Shown here: positions 26,268 through 34,602 of the stretch, piece by piece | How positions within the stretch are numbered: position 1 is the first letter of the stretch | Layout of the letters: each line of letters begins with the position of its first letter | Source of the DNA: Clostridia bacterium | Lineage (GTDB): Bacteria > Bacillota > Clostridia > TANB77 > CAG-508 | Reading direction: 5' to 3' | Assembly: GCA_900753245.1 (NCBI GenBank) | Contig: CAADYJ010000013.1 | Coordinates: 1-63,592 of the forward strand | DNA: 63,592 nucleotides | Made by a program: the position numbers and the translations under genes | Notes under the pieces: model-generated | The model's database searches: none | Seen by the model: only the letters and a program-made list of their open reading frames with translations | Told to the model about the DNA's origin: nothing

Positions 26268-28242
26268 ATGGATTTAATTGGTAAATATATAGCAGGAAGA
26301 TATGAAGTTTTAGAAAAAATTGGAAATCGGAGGTATGGCAACCGTATATAAAGCTAAATGCCATGTATTAAATCGTTATGTTGCAGTAAAAGTTCTTAAA
26401 GAAGAATTTACAACAGATGAAGAATTTATAAGAAGGTTTAATATAGAAGCACAATCAGCAGCAGGTTTAACTCATCCTAATATTGTATCTGTATATGATG
26501 TAGGACATGAAGATGGAATTTATTATATTGTAATGGAATTAATTCAAGGGAAAACTCTAAAACAAATAATAGAGGAAGATGGAGCTTTACCATGGAAATG
26601 GTCACTAAACATTGCAATACAAATTGCTTCAGCTTTAGAGGCAGCACATAAAAATAATATAATTCATAGAGATATAAAACCACATAATATTATAATTACA
26701 GAAGATGGTGTTGCAAAAGTAACAGATTTTGGAATAGCAAAGGCTGTTTCAAATTCAACAATAACAGCTTTTGGAACCACAATAGGTTCTGTTCATTACT
26801 TCTCACCAGAACATGCTAGAGGAGGATATACAGATGCTAAATCAGACTTATATTCATTAGGAATTGTAATGTATGAGATGTTAACGGGAAGAGTTCCTTT
26901 TGATGCGGATACACCAGTTTCAATAGCATTAAAACATATGCAAGAAAAACCAATAGAACCAATAAAATTGAATCCAAGTATACCATTTGCAGTAAATAAA
27001 ATTATTATGAAAGCAATGCAAAAAGAACCAGCACTTCGTTATCAAACTGCTACAGAAATGCTAAGAGATATGACAATGGCACTTAAAAATCCAGAAGGAG
27101 AATTTGTAGAAGAAAGAACTGTAGATACTAATCGAACACAAAGAGTAGCTACAATTACAGATGACATGTTAAATGATAATTTAGAACATTCAAGAGTAAA
27201 GACTAAGAAAAAAAATAAAATACAACAATACTTTGAACAACATCCAAAAATGAAAATTGTAGCATTAGGATTATTATTTGTAATTATATTTGTTGCAACA
27301 TTGTTTATTACTAAAATAGCAATGGATGCAGGAACTGTTAAAAATGTACAAATTCCAGAATTAACAGGAAAAACAGAAGAAGAAGTTATAGAAATGCTAA
27401 AAGGCACAAAATTTACTTATGAAATTGTTTCAGAAGAATATAATAGTGAAATAGAAGAGGGAAAAATAATTAGCCAAGACCCAGCATACAGAAACAACTT
27501 TACAATAAAAGAAAATACTAAATTCTCATTAGTAATAAGCAAAGGTACAGAGCTAACTAAAATGCCTAAAATTGTTGGAAAAGAATATGAAGAGGCAGTA
27601 AAAACTTTGGAAGAAGCAAAATTAAAAGCAGAAAAAGTAGAAGAAACAAGTAAAAAAGTGCAAGAGGGGTATGTTACAAGACAAGATCCAGCAGAAAATA
27701 CTCAATTAAATGCAGGTGATACAGTAAAAGTATATGTAAGTATAGGCACAGGAATAGAGCAAGTTTCAGTACCATCTGTAATAGGAAAAACAGAGGAAAA
27801 TGCAAAAAGTGAATTAACATCTGCTAAATTAAAAGTACAAGTAGTATATGAAGAAGATAAAACACAAACTAATGGAACTGTGTTAAAGCAAAGCATTGAT
27901 GTAGGAAAAGTTGTGGATGCGGATACTACAGTAACTATAACTGTAAATAAAATATCAGAACTAAAAAGTGGAACAGTAAATATTAGACTAAAAAATCTTG
28001 TAGGATATAAAGAAGAAAAAGATGAAGACGGAAATGTAAAAACTCCTAAAGATGTTCAAGTAAAAGTATTAGTAAATGATGAAGAACAATACAATCAAAC
28101 ACATCCAGAAAATACAGAAAAAATTACTGTAACAATAAAAGGAAAAGGAACAGTAGATGTAAAAGTAAAGATAGGAACAACAACATATGATCAAACACAA
28201 TTGAATTTAAATGATTCAAATCCAGTTTGGACAGCACAATAA
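26268..28242 (+). CDS. prkC: PASTA-domain Ser/Thr kinase PrkC, interrupted by a +1 shift at CGG-AG
   Basis: PrkC is a membrane kinase that senses muropeptides or lipid II through extracellular PASTA domains. Translation should start at ATG 26268 after AAGGAGA and give LIGKYIAGRYEVLEKIGN. At 26328-26330 an in-frame CGG followed by AG leads to a stop after six more codons (TAA). Skipping C26328 reads GGA and restores the glycine loop IGNGGMATVYKA. Then come Lys (VKVLK), HRDIKPHNI, DFGIAKA, one membrane helix (KIVALGLLFVIIFVATLF) and three PASTA domains (VQIPELTG, TKMPKIVG, VSVPSVIG). The corrected protein is about 657 aa. A TTG at 26320 in the downstream frame has no ribosome binding site and would lack the first kinase strand. 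Confidence 0.9.
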
Positions 28243-28250
28243 AAGAAAGT

Positions 28251-28290
28251 AAGTGAGCAAAAGGAAAAGTTTCTTTTGTTCACTTTATTA
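28251..28290 (+). terminator. Hairpin between prkC and rsgA
   Basis: The stem AAGTGAGCAAAAG/CTTTTGTTCACTT (one mismatch) is followed by TATTATA. It is a possible weak terminator or processing hairpin in the 65-base gap. Confidence 0.6.
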
Positions 28291-28307
28291 TATAAAATGG
28301 AGGAAAT

Positions 28308-29186
28308 ATGCTAGAAGGACTAATAGTTAGTAATGTTTCAGATTTATTTCAAGTAGAAATAGATAATGAAATATTTGAATGTAAAGCAAGAGGAAAATTT
28401 AAAAAGGATGAAATTTTTCCAGTTGTTGGAGATTTTGTTAAAATTGAAAAGATAGCAAATGAGAAAAATAAAGGAATAATAGAAGAAATATCGCCACGAA
28501 AGATGTATAGTAAAAGACCTAAAATTGCAAATTTAACTCAAATAATATTAGTAATTTCTTTAAAATCACCTAAGCCTGATTTTTTATTGTTAGATAAACA
28601 ATTAGCATATGCAGAGTATTTAAAAATAAAACCTATAATATGTATTAATAAAATCGATTTAGGAAAAAGAGAAGTTGTAGATGAAATTCATCAAATATAT
28701 GAAAAAATAGGATATAAAGTAGTAGATACAATAGCTAATAAAGAAAAAGTACAATGTTTAGAAAAACTTTTAAACAATGAAATTACAGCTTTTTCAGGTA
28801 ATTCTGGAGTAGGTAAATCAACATTAATAAATAGTATTTTTGGAGAAGAAAAAACTCAAGAAGGAATTATTAGTGATAGAATAAAACGAGGTAAAAATAC
28901 AACTACAAATACAACACTATATAAAATAAAAAATGGATATATAGCAGATACTCCAGGATTTTCAACATTTGATATAACTGAAATAGAAAGTAATAAACTT
29001 GCATTGTATTATAAAGAATTTAAACAATATATAAATGATTGTGAATATTTAGATTGTAATCATATAAAAGAGGAAAATTGTGGAATAAAAAAGGCTTTGT
29101 CTGAAGGTAAGATAAGTAAACAAAGATATGAAAGATACTGTAAAATATTTGAAGAATTAAAAGATAAGGAGGAACACAAATGGTAG
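28308..29186 (+). CDS. rsgA: Ribosome small-subunit GTPase RsgA (CpgA)
   Basis: RsgA is a circularly permuted GTPase that checks late 30S maturation. The 292-aa protein has an N-terminal OB fold, then G4 (INKIDLG), G1 (GNSGVGKSTLINS) and G3 (DTPGFSTF) in permuted order. A C-terminal zinc knuckle with CEYLDCNH and ENCGIKKAL follows. All catalytic motifs are intact. It overlaps rpe by 7 bases (ATGGTAG), so the two are coupled. The rlmN-prpC-prkC-rsgA-rpe order matches Bacillus. Confidence 0.96.
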   Translation: MLEGLIVSNVSDLFQVEIDNEIFECKARGKFKKDEIFPVVGDFVKIEKIANEKNKGIIEEISPRKMYSKRPKIANLTQIILVISLKSPKPDFLLLDKQLAYAEYLKIKPIICINKIDLGKREVVDEIHQIYEKIGYKVVDTIANKEKVQCLEKLLNNEITAFSGNSGVGKSTLINSIFGEEKTQEGIISDRIKRGKNTTTNTTLYKIKNGYIADTPGFSTFDITEIESNKLALYYKEFKQYINDCEYLDCNHIKEENCGIKKALSEGKISKQRYERYCKIFEELKDKEEHKW

Positions 29187-29839
29187 AGGTAGCCACATCT
29201 TTTTTAGAAGTAAAGAAAGAAAATGTTATTAAAACAATATATGATTTAGAAGTAGCTGGAACCAATTATTTTCATATAGACGTTATGGATGGTCAGTTTG
29301 TAAAAAACAACACAGTAGATATAATGAGAGAATATACAGAATATATAAAACAAGTAGCCAATACAAAAACAGAAGTGCATTTAATGGTAAAAGATATAGA
29401 GTCATATGTAAAGGCATATGTAGATATGGAAGTAAATTGTATAACTTTTCATTTAGAGAGTTTAAAAAGTGAAAACGAAATATTAAAAATAATATCTTAT
29501 ATAAAACAAAATAATATTCAAGTAGGACTTGCAATAAGTCCAAATACAAATATAGAAGAAGTATATAAATATCTTCCATATATACATAGAGTATTAATAA
29601 TGACAGTAGAACCAGGAATGGGAGGACAAAAATTAATACCAGAAACAGTAGAAAAAATAAAAGAATTAAATATATTTGCATATGAAAATAATTTTGATAT
29701 AGACATAGAAGTAGATGGAGGCATTAATGAGAAAACTGCTAGAACAGTTATTGATGCTGGAGCAAATATTTTAGTTGCAGGAAGTTATATAATAAATTCA
29801 GATAATTTTAAAGATGCTATAAAAAAAATAAGAGAGTAA
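29180..29839 (+). CDS. rpe: Ribulose-phosphate 3-epimerase
   Basis: Rpe interconverts ribulose-5-phosphate and xylulose-5-phosphate in the pentose phosphate pathway. The 219-aa TIM barrel has HIDVMDGQFVKN (metal His and catalytic Asp), EVHLMV, TVEPGMGGQ and EVDGGINEKTA, which carries the second catalytic Asp. Its usual first strand (IAPSIL) is replaced by VEVATSFLEV, so the N-terminus is slightly divergent. The start overlaps rsgA. The last codons lie in the left arm of a terminator. Confidence 0.93.
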   Translation: MVEVATSFLEVKKENVIKTIYDLEVAGTNYFHIDVMDGQFVKNNTVDIMREYTEYIKQVANTKTEVHLMVKDIESYVKAYVDMEVNCITFHLESLKSENEILKIISYIKQNNIQVGLAISPNTNIEEVYKYLPYIHRVLIMTVEPGMGGQKLIPETVEKIKELNIFAYENNFDIDIEVDGGINEKTARTVIDAGANILVAGSYIINSDNFKDAIKKIRE

Positions 29840-29864
29840 ATTTTAATTAATTTACTCTCTATTT
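29831..29864. terminator. Terminator between rpe and the bactofilin-like gene
   Basis: The stem AGAGAGTAAAT/ATTTACTCTCT includes the rpe stop codon. AT-rich flanks make it usable on both strands. Confidence 0.8.
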
Positions 29865-29871
29865 ATAATTA

Positions 29872-31026
29872 TTATTTTTTTTCTTCAATTTTATTTTCTT
29901 TTTTAGAAACAATATTTACTATTGTAGCACCTACACCAAATAAAGTGATTAATAATGTTATTAATCCACCTAAAACAGGTATTTTGCATAATAACCATAA
30001 AACTATGCTACAAGCTAAAGTTACTAAAACAAATTTTACATTTCCTTCTGCTTTTAGTAATTTACTAAATAATTTTCCAAAGAAAATGCTAGTTATTGAG
30101 AAACTAATGCTAGCTAAAATAGCTAATAATACAATACTAGATATTGCTAAAGGAATACCAACAACAGTAAACATTAAAATAATGCTTCCTACTATAACTG
30201 CTGCAAATGTTGCAAGTCCTATTCCTAAAGAAGTAAAATCTTTTGCTATACTCATGCTACTAATTCTACCGATAAATTTTGGAGCAAGCCAAATTAAAAG
30301 AAGAGTAACAACTAGAGTATAAAGTAAAGTTTTAATTAAATTTGAAACATAAGATAAAATAACGCTACCAATATTCTTTTCTACTTTTGTAGATTCTTCA
30401 ACATTGCGTTTAACTTCTCCTGTAACAACATCTTCTGGTATAGAAATATCTTTATTAGCTGTGTATTCTAAATTTCCACCTATAACAGCAGAATCAGAAA
30501 TGTTATATTCTGAGCTAGATAATAAAGCATTTCTTTTTATTTTTCCATTAATATTGCAAGTTTTTGAAGTAACTTTTAAGTCTCTATAAACATAACCATC
30601 TTCTCCTAAAGTAAATGAATTAGTTACTGCATAAATATCATAGATTATACCATTTACAGTCATTTCGTTAGCACATGCAAATACACTACTATAAACATAT
30701 CCACCGTCGATAGTTAATTTATCTGCCATAACGAAAAGGTCTCCACCGATTTCTCCTTTAATAGTTACATTTTTTCCAATGATAAATGCATTACCATCTA
30801 CAATATCTTCTACGACAACGTCATCTTGGCAAAGATATAAATCATTTTTTACCCAAGAGTCGTCATTTGAAGTAGTTTCAACTTCATCAGAATTATCAGA
30901 AGTTTCTACTATAGCATTAACATCTTCTTCAGTGGCTGTTACTTCTGCTGTAGCAAAACTGTAGCCAGAAATTAAAACAATAACTAAAAGTAATATTAAA
31001 GCTATTTTTGATTTGCTTTTTAACAT
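29872..31026 (-). CDS. Polymer-forming (bactofilin-like) exported membrane protein
   Basis: This 384-aa protein has an N-terminal signal or anchor (KIALILLLVIVLISGYSFA) and an acidic, Thr/Ser-rich linker. It then has a domain of short repeated strands (DVVVEDIVDGNAFIIGKNV, IKGEIGGDLFVMADK, INGKIKRNALL), like the right-handed beta-helix of bactofilin-type polymers. Four hydrophobic helices follow in the C-terminal half, and a Lys/Glu-rich tail ends the protein. Proteins of this layout are common in Clostridia; their role is not established. The assignment rests on the repeat pattern. An AGGAGG site precedes the ATG. Confidence 0.65.
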   Translation of the reverse strand: MLKSKSKIALILLLVIVLISGYSFATAEVTATEEDVNAIVETSDNSDEVETTSNDDSWVKNDLYLCQDDVVVEDIVDGNAFIIGKNVTIKGEIGGDLFVMADKLTIDGGYVYSSVFACANEMTVNGIIYDIYAVTNSFTLGEDGYVYRDLKVTSKTCNINGKIKRNALLSSSEYNISDSAVIGGNLEYTANKDISIPEDVVTGEVKRNVEESTKVEKNIGSVILSYVSNLIKTLLYTLVVTLLLIWLAPKFIGRISSMSIAKDFTSLGIGLATFAAVIVGSIILMFTVVGIPLAISSIVLLAILASISFSITSIFFGKLFSKLLKAEGNVKFVLVTLACSIVLWLLCKIPVLGGLITLLITLFGVGATIVNIVSKKENKIEEKK

Positions 31027-31110
31027 AAAAAATCCTCCTTTAATAAATTTATAAAATTAATATATCTCTTTAACTTAAATTTGTCAATAATTACTACGGA
31101 AATAATGAGT

Positions 31111-31156
31111 AAAACAAAAAGTATCACTTAAAATAATAAATGATACTTTTTGTTTT
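31111..31156. terminator. Bidirectional 16-bp terminator
   Basis: AAAACAAAAAGTATCA and TGATACTTTTTGTTTT form a perfect 16-bp stem with a 14-base loop. The right arm reaches the stop codon of the Cys-rich small gene, which it terminates on the minus strand. Confidence 0.9.
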
Positions 31157-31289
31157 ATTTTTTAGGTTTAGATTTTGAATAATAAGCACAATTGTTATTT
31201 GGACTTACTTTTTGTTCTGAAATGCATTCCAAAGAGCATTTACCGTCTTTTTGATAAATACAATTTGAAGAACAATTTATATTAGTCAA
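31155..31289 (-). CDS. Small cysteine-rich protein, 44 aa
   Basis: This short gene starts at TTG 31289 and follows GAGGTGG. The protein reads MTNINCSSNCIYQKDGKCSL, continues with ECIS, and ends CAYYSKSKPKK. Five cysteines in a CxxxC-x(7)-C-x(3)-C arrangement suggest a small metal-binding knuckle similar to the DUF1540 type common in Clostridia. It sits 28 bases downstream of nth on the same strand and is probably co-transcribed with it. Family membership is a guess from spacing. Confidence 0.6.
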   Translation of the reverse strand: MTNINCSSNCIYQKDGKCSLECISEQKVSPNNNCAYYSKSKPKK

Positions 31290-31317
31290 TCATACCACCT
31301 CTTTATAGGTTATTATG

Positions 31318-31959
31318 CTAATATGTAGAAAAAATATACTGAAATCTGCAAAATTTAGATATAGGGCAAATGCTACATTTTGGATTTCTGGCAGTACAAA
31401 TATTTCTTCCGTGCCACATAAATATATGATTAACATCTCTATAATATTCTTTTGGAATTTGTTTTAATAAATCTTGTTCGACTCTTTCAGGTCTATATTC
31501 AAAAGAAAGACCAAGTCTATATGAAATTCTTCTACAATGAGTATCAACAGCTATTCCTTGTGGAGAATTAAAAGCCTCTAACATAATTACATTAGCACTT
31601 TTTCTTCCAATTCCAGGAAGCAAAACTAATTCTTCAATTGTATTTGGAACTTTACCATTAAATTTATCAACAAGAATTTTTGAAGTATTTTTTATATTTT
31701 TTGCTTTTACTTTGTAAAAACCACAAGGATGTATTAAATTTTCCAAAACAGATAATTCAATATTGTTAAAGTCTTCAGGAGTAGAATAATTTTTGAATAT
31801 ATTTGGAGTTGTTTTATTAACTCGTTCATCTGTACATTGTGCAGAAAGCATTACAGCTACTAACAATTCAAATGGGGTAGAGAAATTTAAACTACATTTT
31901 GCATCTGGATAATAATTTTTTAGAATATTAATGACAGTTATTACATCTTTTTTTTCCAT
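31318..31959 (-). CDS. nth: Endonuclease III
   Basis: Nth is a base-excision-repair glycosylase/AP lyase acting on oxidised pyrimidines. The 213-aa protein has the helix-hairpin-helix LPGIGRKSANV with the catalytic Lys, the catalytic Asp in AVDTHCRR, and the C-terminal iron-sulfur motif CTARNPKCSICPISKFC (Cx6Cx2Cx5C). All catalytic and cluster residues are intact. An AAAGGAGA ribosome binding site precedes the ATG. The Cys-rich gene follows downstream. Confidence 0.96.
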   Translation of the reverse strand: MEKKDVITVINILKNYYPDAKCSLNFSTPFELLVAVMLSAQCTDERVNKTTPNIFKNYSTPEDFNNIELSVLENLIHPCGFYKVKAKNIKNTSKILVDKFNGKVPNTIEELVLLPGIGRKSANVIMLEAFNSPQGIAVDTHCRRISYRLGLSFEYRPERVEQDLLKQIPKEYYRDVNHIFMWHGRNICTARNPKCSICPISKFCRFQYIFSTY

Positions 31960-32084
31960 TAAAATCTCCTTTAAAAAATATATATTTATTAAGTTTATTA
32001 AAACATAATGAGTTTATTTTTTCAAGTAATATAGTAACAAAATTAATATAAAAAAATATAATATAACAAAGGAGGTAATAGATT

Positions 32085-32234
32085 ATGTTGTGTGCATTAA
32101 AGAAAACAATAGGAGTATGCTTAATAGGAATAGGTCTAGGGGTATTGTTAGTTTTATTACTTCCTATTACAGGTTGGCTATTTCTAGTAGGAGCAGCAGT
32201 GCTAGCCATTGGTTTAATGTGGTTATTTTGTTAA
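32085..32234 (+). CDS. Small hydrophobic protein, 49 aa, upstream of spoVM
   Basis: A strong AAAGGAGG site 8 bases upstream introduces a 49-aa peptide starting MLCALKKTIGVCLIGIGLG. It has two hydrophobic stretches joined at LLPITGW, so it is probably a membrane hairpin. It ends MWLFC. I do not recognise a named family. It lies 26 bases upstream of spoVM with no terminator between, so both are probably one transcript made in the mother cell. Confidence 0.65.
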   Translation: MLCALKKTIGVCLIGIGLGVLLVLLLPITGWLFLVGAAVLAIGLMWLFC

Positions 32235-32260
32235 ATAAAAATAAAGGAGAGTGTGAAGAT

Positions 32261-32338
32261 ATGACAATTGTTGTGAAAAAAGTTCCAAAATTTTTAAGAG
32301 GATTTGTAAAATTGATATTTGGGATTAAAGAAAAATAA
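32261..32338 (+). CDS. spoVM: SpoVM-like stage V sporulation peptide
   Basis: The 25-aa peptide begins MTIVVKKVPKFLRGFVKLIF and ends GIKEK. It shares the layout of Bacillus SpoVM (KLPKFLGGIVRAMLG core): a short N-terminal strand, the PKFL turn and an amphipathic helix. SpoVM recognises the convex forespore membrane, anchors the SpoIVA coat scaffold and inhibits FtsH. The AAAGGAGAG site is well placed. Position supports it: in Bacillus spoVM lies between the prpC-prkC-rsgA-rpe cluster and rpmB, and here rpmB is the next gene, though on the opposite strand. Confidence 0.8.
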   Translation: MTIVVKKVPKFLRGFVKLIFGIKEK

Positions 32339-32360
32339 AAACTACATAAGAAAAACAAAA

Positions 32361-32418
32361 ATAAAATAGGTCAAATCAAAAGAATTAGAAATTCTTCTCA
32401 TTTGACCTATTTTATTTT
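32361..32418. terminator. Bidirectional terminator between spoVM and rpmB
   Basis: The stem AAAATAGGTCAAAT/ATTTGACCTATTTT has an inner loop with a small AATT/AATT pairing and A/T flanks. It is shared by the convergent spoVM and rpmB transcripts. Confidence 0.85.
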
Positions 32419-32484
32419 ACTATTTCTTAAGAAAATTTAGTATTAAAAAGTAGTATGCATCCTACTTTAATATATATTCACTAA

Positions 32485-32682
32485 TTAAGCTCTATTTACT
32501 TTTCCAGAACGTAAACATTTTGAACATACAGACATTTTCTTTACTTGTCCGTCTACAACTGCTTTAACGCTTCTTACGTTTGGTTTAAATGTTCTAGTTG
32601 CTCTTCTACTAACGTGTGAACGTGCAATACTAATTTTATTTCCATGAGATAGTGTTTTTTCGCAAATTTCACATTTTGCCAT
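32485..32682 (-). CDS. rpmB: 50S ribosomal protein L28
   Basis: L28 (65 aa) is a late-assembling large-subunit protein. It begins MAKCEICEKTLSHGNKIS and contains RTFKPNVRSVK and a C-terminal CSKCLRSGKV. Four cysteines (CEIC and CSKC) make this the zinc-binding (C+) form. The ATG at 32682 is 8 bases from an AGGAGG site. The in-frame GTG at 32691 overlaps that site and is rejected. It is monocistronic. Confidence 0.96.
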   Translation of the reverse strand: MAKCEICEKTLSHGNKISIARSHVSRRATRTFKPNVRSVKAVVDGQVKKMSVCSKCLRSGKVNRA

Positions 32683-32933
32683 TTTTAGCACCTCCTATTA
32701 GTTTTAATAAAATTGACTATTTATAATATTAACACACAATGGAAATAAAATCAAGTATTTTGACAAAAATATTTACTATAACTATTGAATTGTATAATTT
32801 GAGATAAACTTATTAGAAAAATAAAAAAGTTTGAAAAAAACATGTTTTAAGTATAATATATAGGTAACATTAAATTTTTTTAAAATTTATAGGAAAAAGA
32901 GCAAAAAAGACTTAAAATGAGGCAAATTTAATC

Positions 32934-32961
32934 TTGCAAAACTGTAAAAATATGTTATAAT
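32934..32961 (+). promoter_or_regulatory. Promoter of the long structured RNA
   Basis: TTGCAA (32934-32939) and an extended -10 TGTTATAAT (TATAAT at 32956-32961) are spaced by 16 bases. The predicted start is near 32968, just before the structured region. Confidence 0.8.
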
Positions 32962-32967
32962 ACAACT

Positions 32968-33540
32968 GATGGTGCATTATTCTAGTAGCATACATCTGCT
33001 GTGAGGGTGGGGCTAAAAATCCACTAAAGGGCACATCGATGAAGTTTCTTATTTTTGCGCGAAATGCCAGTTTTGTGTGAATGTAGGGAGTAAAGAATTT
33101 AGGGTAATATATAATGGCATATATAGACCCCCTATTTTCGCGGAGGCTTAGAAAAAGTTCTAACGAAGGCTTTTAGAACAACCTTTAAGTAAAACCTATG
33201 TTGAGTGCCAAGACACAAAATACATAGAGTAGCCTGTCTTGAGTGATAATATCGGGATTGTTTAAACATGAAATTATTATTGCAAAAGAGACTAGCAATA
33301 GATTTATAGTATGCAGAAGGAAAACTTCTAGAATGTTTGCTTTAAATTATAAGCAAGGAAATCTGTGGATTAAGGTACGGATTTGAGTGGCGATCTGGTT
33401 TCTACTTGTTACTTTTTAATATAGTAATGAGAAGATATTTTCTTTAAATGGAAACGGCTAAACAGTAATGTTTAGTAGAAAATAGAGAAATTCTTCTAGA
33501 CCTAAACCGTAAAATTTACATAGATTTTTACCATCTAAAT
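32968..33540 (+). ncRNA. Long structured noncoding RNA, candidate OLE RNA
   Basis: This is a ~570-base promoter-driven stretch with no ORF, more GC-rich than other intergenic DNA. It has many G-rich and purine-rich conserved-looking blocks (GTGAGGGTGGGGCTAAAAAT near 33000, GAGTGGCGATCTGG near 33385) and clear hairpins such as CTTGTTAC/GTAATGAG and CTAAAC/GTTTAG near its 3' end. A weak hairpin with a T7 run (about 33507-33549) ends it. Length, placement directly upstream of a four-helix membrane-protein gene, and Firmicute host fit OLE RNA. RNase P, tmRNA and 6S do not fit. I infer the family from context, not from an alignment. Confidence 0.6.
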
Positions 33541-33572
33541 ATTTTTTTAGAACAAAAGGAGCAATTTTAAAT

Positions 33573-34127
33573 ATGGCAAATAAGAAAAAAAATAAAAAAG
33601 ATGATTCGGAACTGAGATGGTTTATAATAGTAGTTATAATCACTTTTATTTTATCTGTAATTTTTTCATATATCTGCACAAATGCAATATCTAGTTTAGA
33701 GTTATTTCCTGCATTGATAATTTTGATATTAACAATATTTATAGGAATAGTGTTTGATATAATAGGAGTTGCAGTTACAGTTGCAAAAGAAGAAGAACTT
33801 CATGCTAAAGCTAGCAAAAAAATAAAAGGTGCGAAAACATCAATAAAACTTATAAGGAATTCATCTAAGGTCTCTAATATTTGTGCAGACGTAATAGGAG
33901 ATATATGTGGAGTAATAAGTGGTTCTATAGCAGCGCTTATTACAATAAAAATAACAGAGAAATATAATTTAAACTTTGATTTACAATTCATTATCAGTGC
34001 GATAGTTGCTTCACTTACAGTAGGTGGGAAAGCTTTAGGAAAAGGCATAGCAAAAAGGAATTCAACAAAAATTGTACATATGGTAGGATTAGTACTTGGA
34101 AAGTTTAATTTTAAAGAAAGAGCCTAA
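33573..34127 (+). CDS. Four-helix membrane protein, candidate OLE-associated protein OapA
   Basis: The 184-aa protein has a lysine-rich N-terminus and about four membrane helices (16-36, 44-70, 105-125, 137-155). A polar Asp lies in helix 2 (FDIIGVAVTVA, Asp62). A basic amphipathic loop (SKKIKGAKTSIKLIRNSSK) follows, then a DxxxD motif entering helix 3 (DVIGDICGVISG, Asp106 and Asp110). OapA binds OLE RNA at the membrane and has this size and topology, with intramembrane aspartates. The gene lies immediately downstream of the structured RNA and has an AAAGGAGC site. If the RNA is not OLE, this is simply an unknown membrane protein. Confidence 0.6.
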   Translation: MANKKKNKKDDSELRWFIIVVIITFILSVIFSYICTNAISSLELFPALIILILTIFIGIVFDIIGVAVTVAKEEELHAKASKKIKGAKTSIKLIRNSSKVSNICADVIGDICGVISGSIAALITIKITEKYNLNFDLQFIISAIVASLTVGGKALGKGIAKRNSTKIVHMVGLVLGKFNFKERA

Positions 34128-34141
34128 CAGCTCTTTTTTTT
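34117..34141 (+). terminator. Terminator of the oapA-like gene
   Basis: The stem AAAGAGC/GCTCTTT is followed by T5-8. It overlaps the stop codon. Confidence 0.9.
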
Positions 34142-34258
34142 GTAGGACATTTGGGGACGGGTCAATTTTGCCCTTTACATAAAGTGTAAAATTAAACAAA
34201 AACATATCAATTTAAAATTTTGTAAAGGACAAAATTGACCCGTCCCCAAATGTCCTTG
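34142..34258. repeat. Inverted pair of family A repeats
   Basis: A plus copy (34142-34181) and an inverted copy (34219-34258) of the GGGGACGGGTCA element enclose about 37 AT-rich bases, forming a ~117-base hairpin with terminal GGACATTTGG/CCAAATGTCC. This is the size and form of a small palindromic mobile element. It lies between oapA and the toxin gene. Confidence 0.85.
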
Positions 34259-34304
34259 GATAATAAAAAACAAAACAAAAATTTGCAAAATTTTAAATGT
34301 TCGC

Positions 34305-34333
34305 TTGTTTTTTGCATAGCAATGTTATATAGT
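34305..34333 (+). promoter_or_regulatory. Toxin mRNA promoter
   Basis: TTGTTT (34305-34310) and TATAGT (34328-34333) have 17-base spacing. The transcript would start near 34340, about 55 bases before the toxin ATG. Confidence 0.6.
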
Positions 34334-34394
34334 ATGGAACATAGAGAATGAGAATAAGCAGATGTGGTTTGCCTCCATAAAGGAGGTGAGGCGT

Positions 34395-34514
34395 ATGATA
34401 GAAACAGAATTACTAAGTATTATATACATATTGTTTTATGGATTACTAGGGATGACTATCATTACCTTTGCCTTAGTTATAGCGTTAGCAATAATTTTGA
34501 GCAAAAACAAATAA
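34395..34514 (+). CDS. Type I toxin-like membrane peptide, 39 aa
   Basis: The peptide begins MIETELLSIIYILFYGLLGM, then has a second hydrophobic stretch and a basic end ILSKNK. It fits the single-helix holin-like toxins of the Fst/TxpA/BsrG group that depolarise membranes when overproduced. The ATG is 8 bases after AGGAGG. The 5' leader segment CAGATGTGGTTTGCC (34360-34374) is almost fully complementary to GGCAAACCACATTTG (34572-34586) in the 3' UTR. This is the long-range pairing that keeps such toxin mRNAs untranslated. An antisense RNA with a consensus promoter converges on its 3' end. Confidence 0.8.
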   Translation: MIETELLSIIYILFYGLLGMTIITFALVIALAIILSKNK

Positions 34515-34520
34515 GCCAAT

Positions 34521-34602
34521 AAAAAAACACATCTGTTCACTTGGCGGTGTAGATGTGTTAAATTTTACACTGGCAAACCACATTTGTGGTTTCTAATTTT
34601 CT
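34521..34602 (-). ncRNA. Antisense RNA antitoxin candidate
   Basis: On the minus strand, TTGACA (complement 34632-34637) and TATAAT (complement 34609-34614) have an exact 17-base spacer, predicting a start near 34602. The RNA runs through the toxin 3' UTR and ends at a terminator with stem AACACATCT/AGATGTGTT (34526-34559) followed by T7. It is about 80 bases long and overlaps the toxin mRNA 3' part, including the GGCAAACCACA segment. This is the usual convergent type I arrangement. Confidence 0.75.

Noticed and set aside
26320..26322. TTG start for PrkC in the downstream frame
   Set aside because: No Shine-Dalgarno sequence in front, and the product would lack the first kinase strand, whereas 26268 has both ribosome site and homology.
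32968..33540. RNase P RNA, tmRNA or 6S RNA
   Set aside because: No RNase P core (GAGGAAAGTCC-like), no tRNA-like ends or tag-peptide frame, and the length is too great for 6S.
33458..33679. Minus-strand ORF across the end of the structured RNA and start of the oapA-like gene
   Set aside because: No ribosome site, no recognisable protein pattern, and it overlaps two better-supported features.
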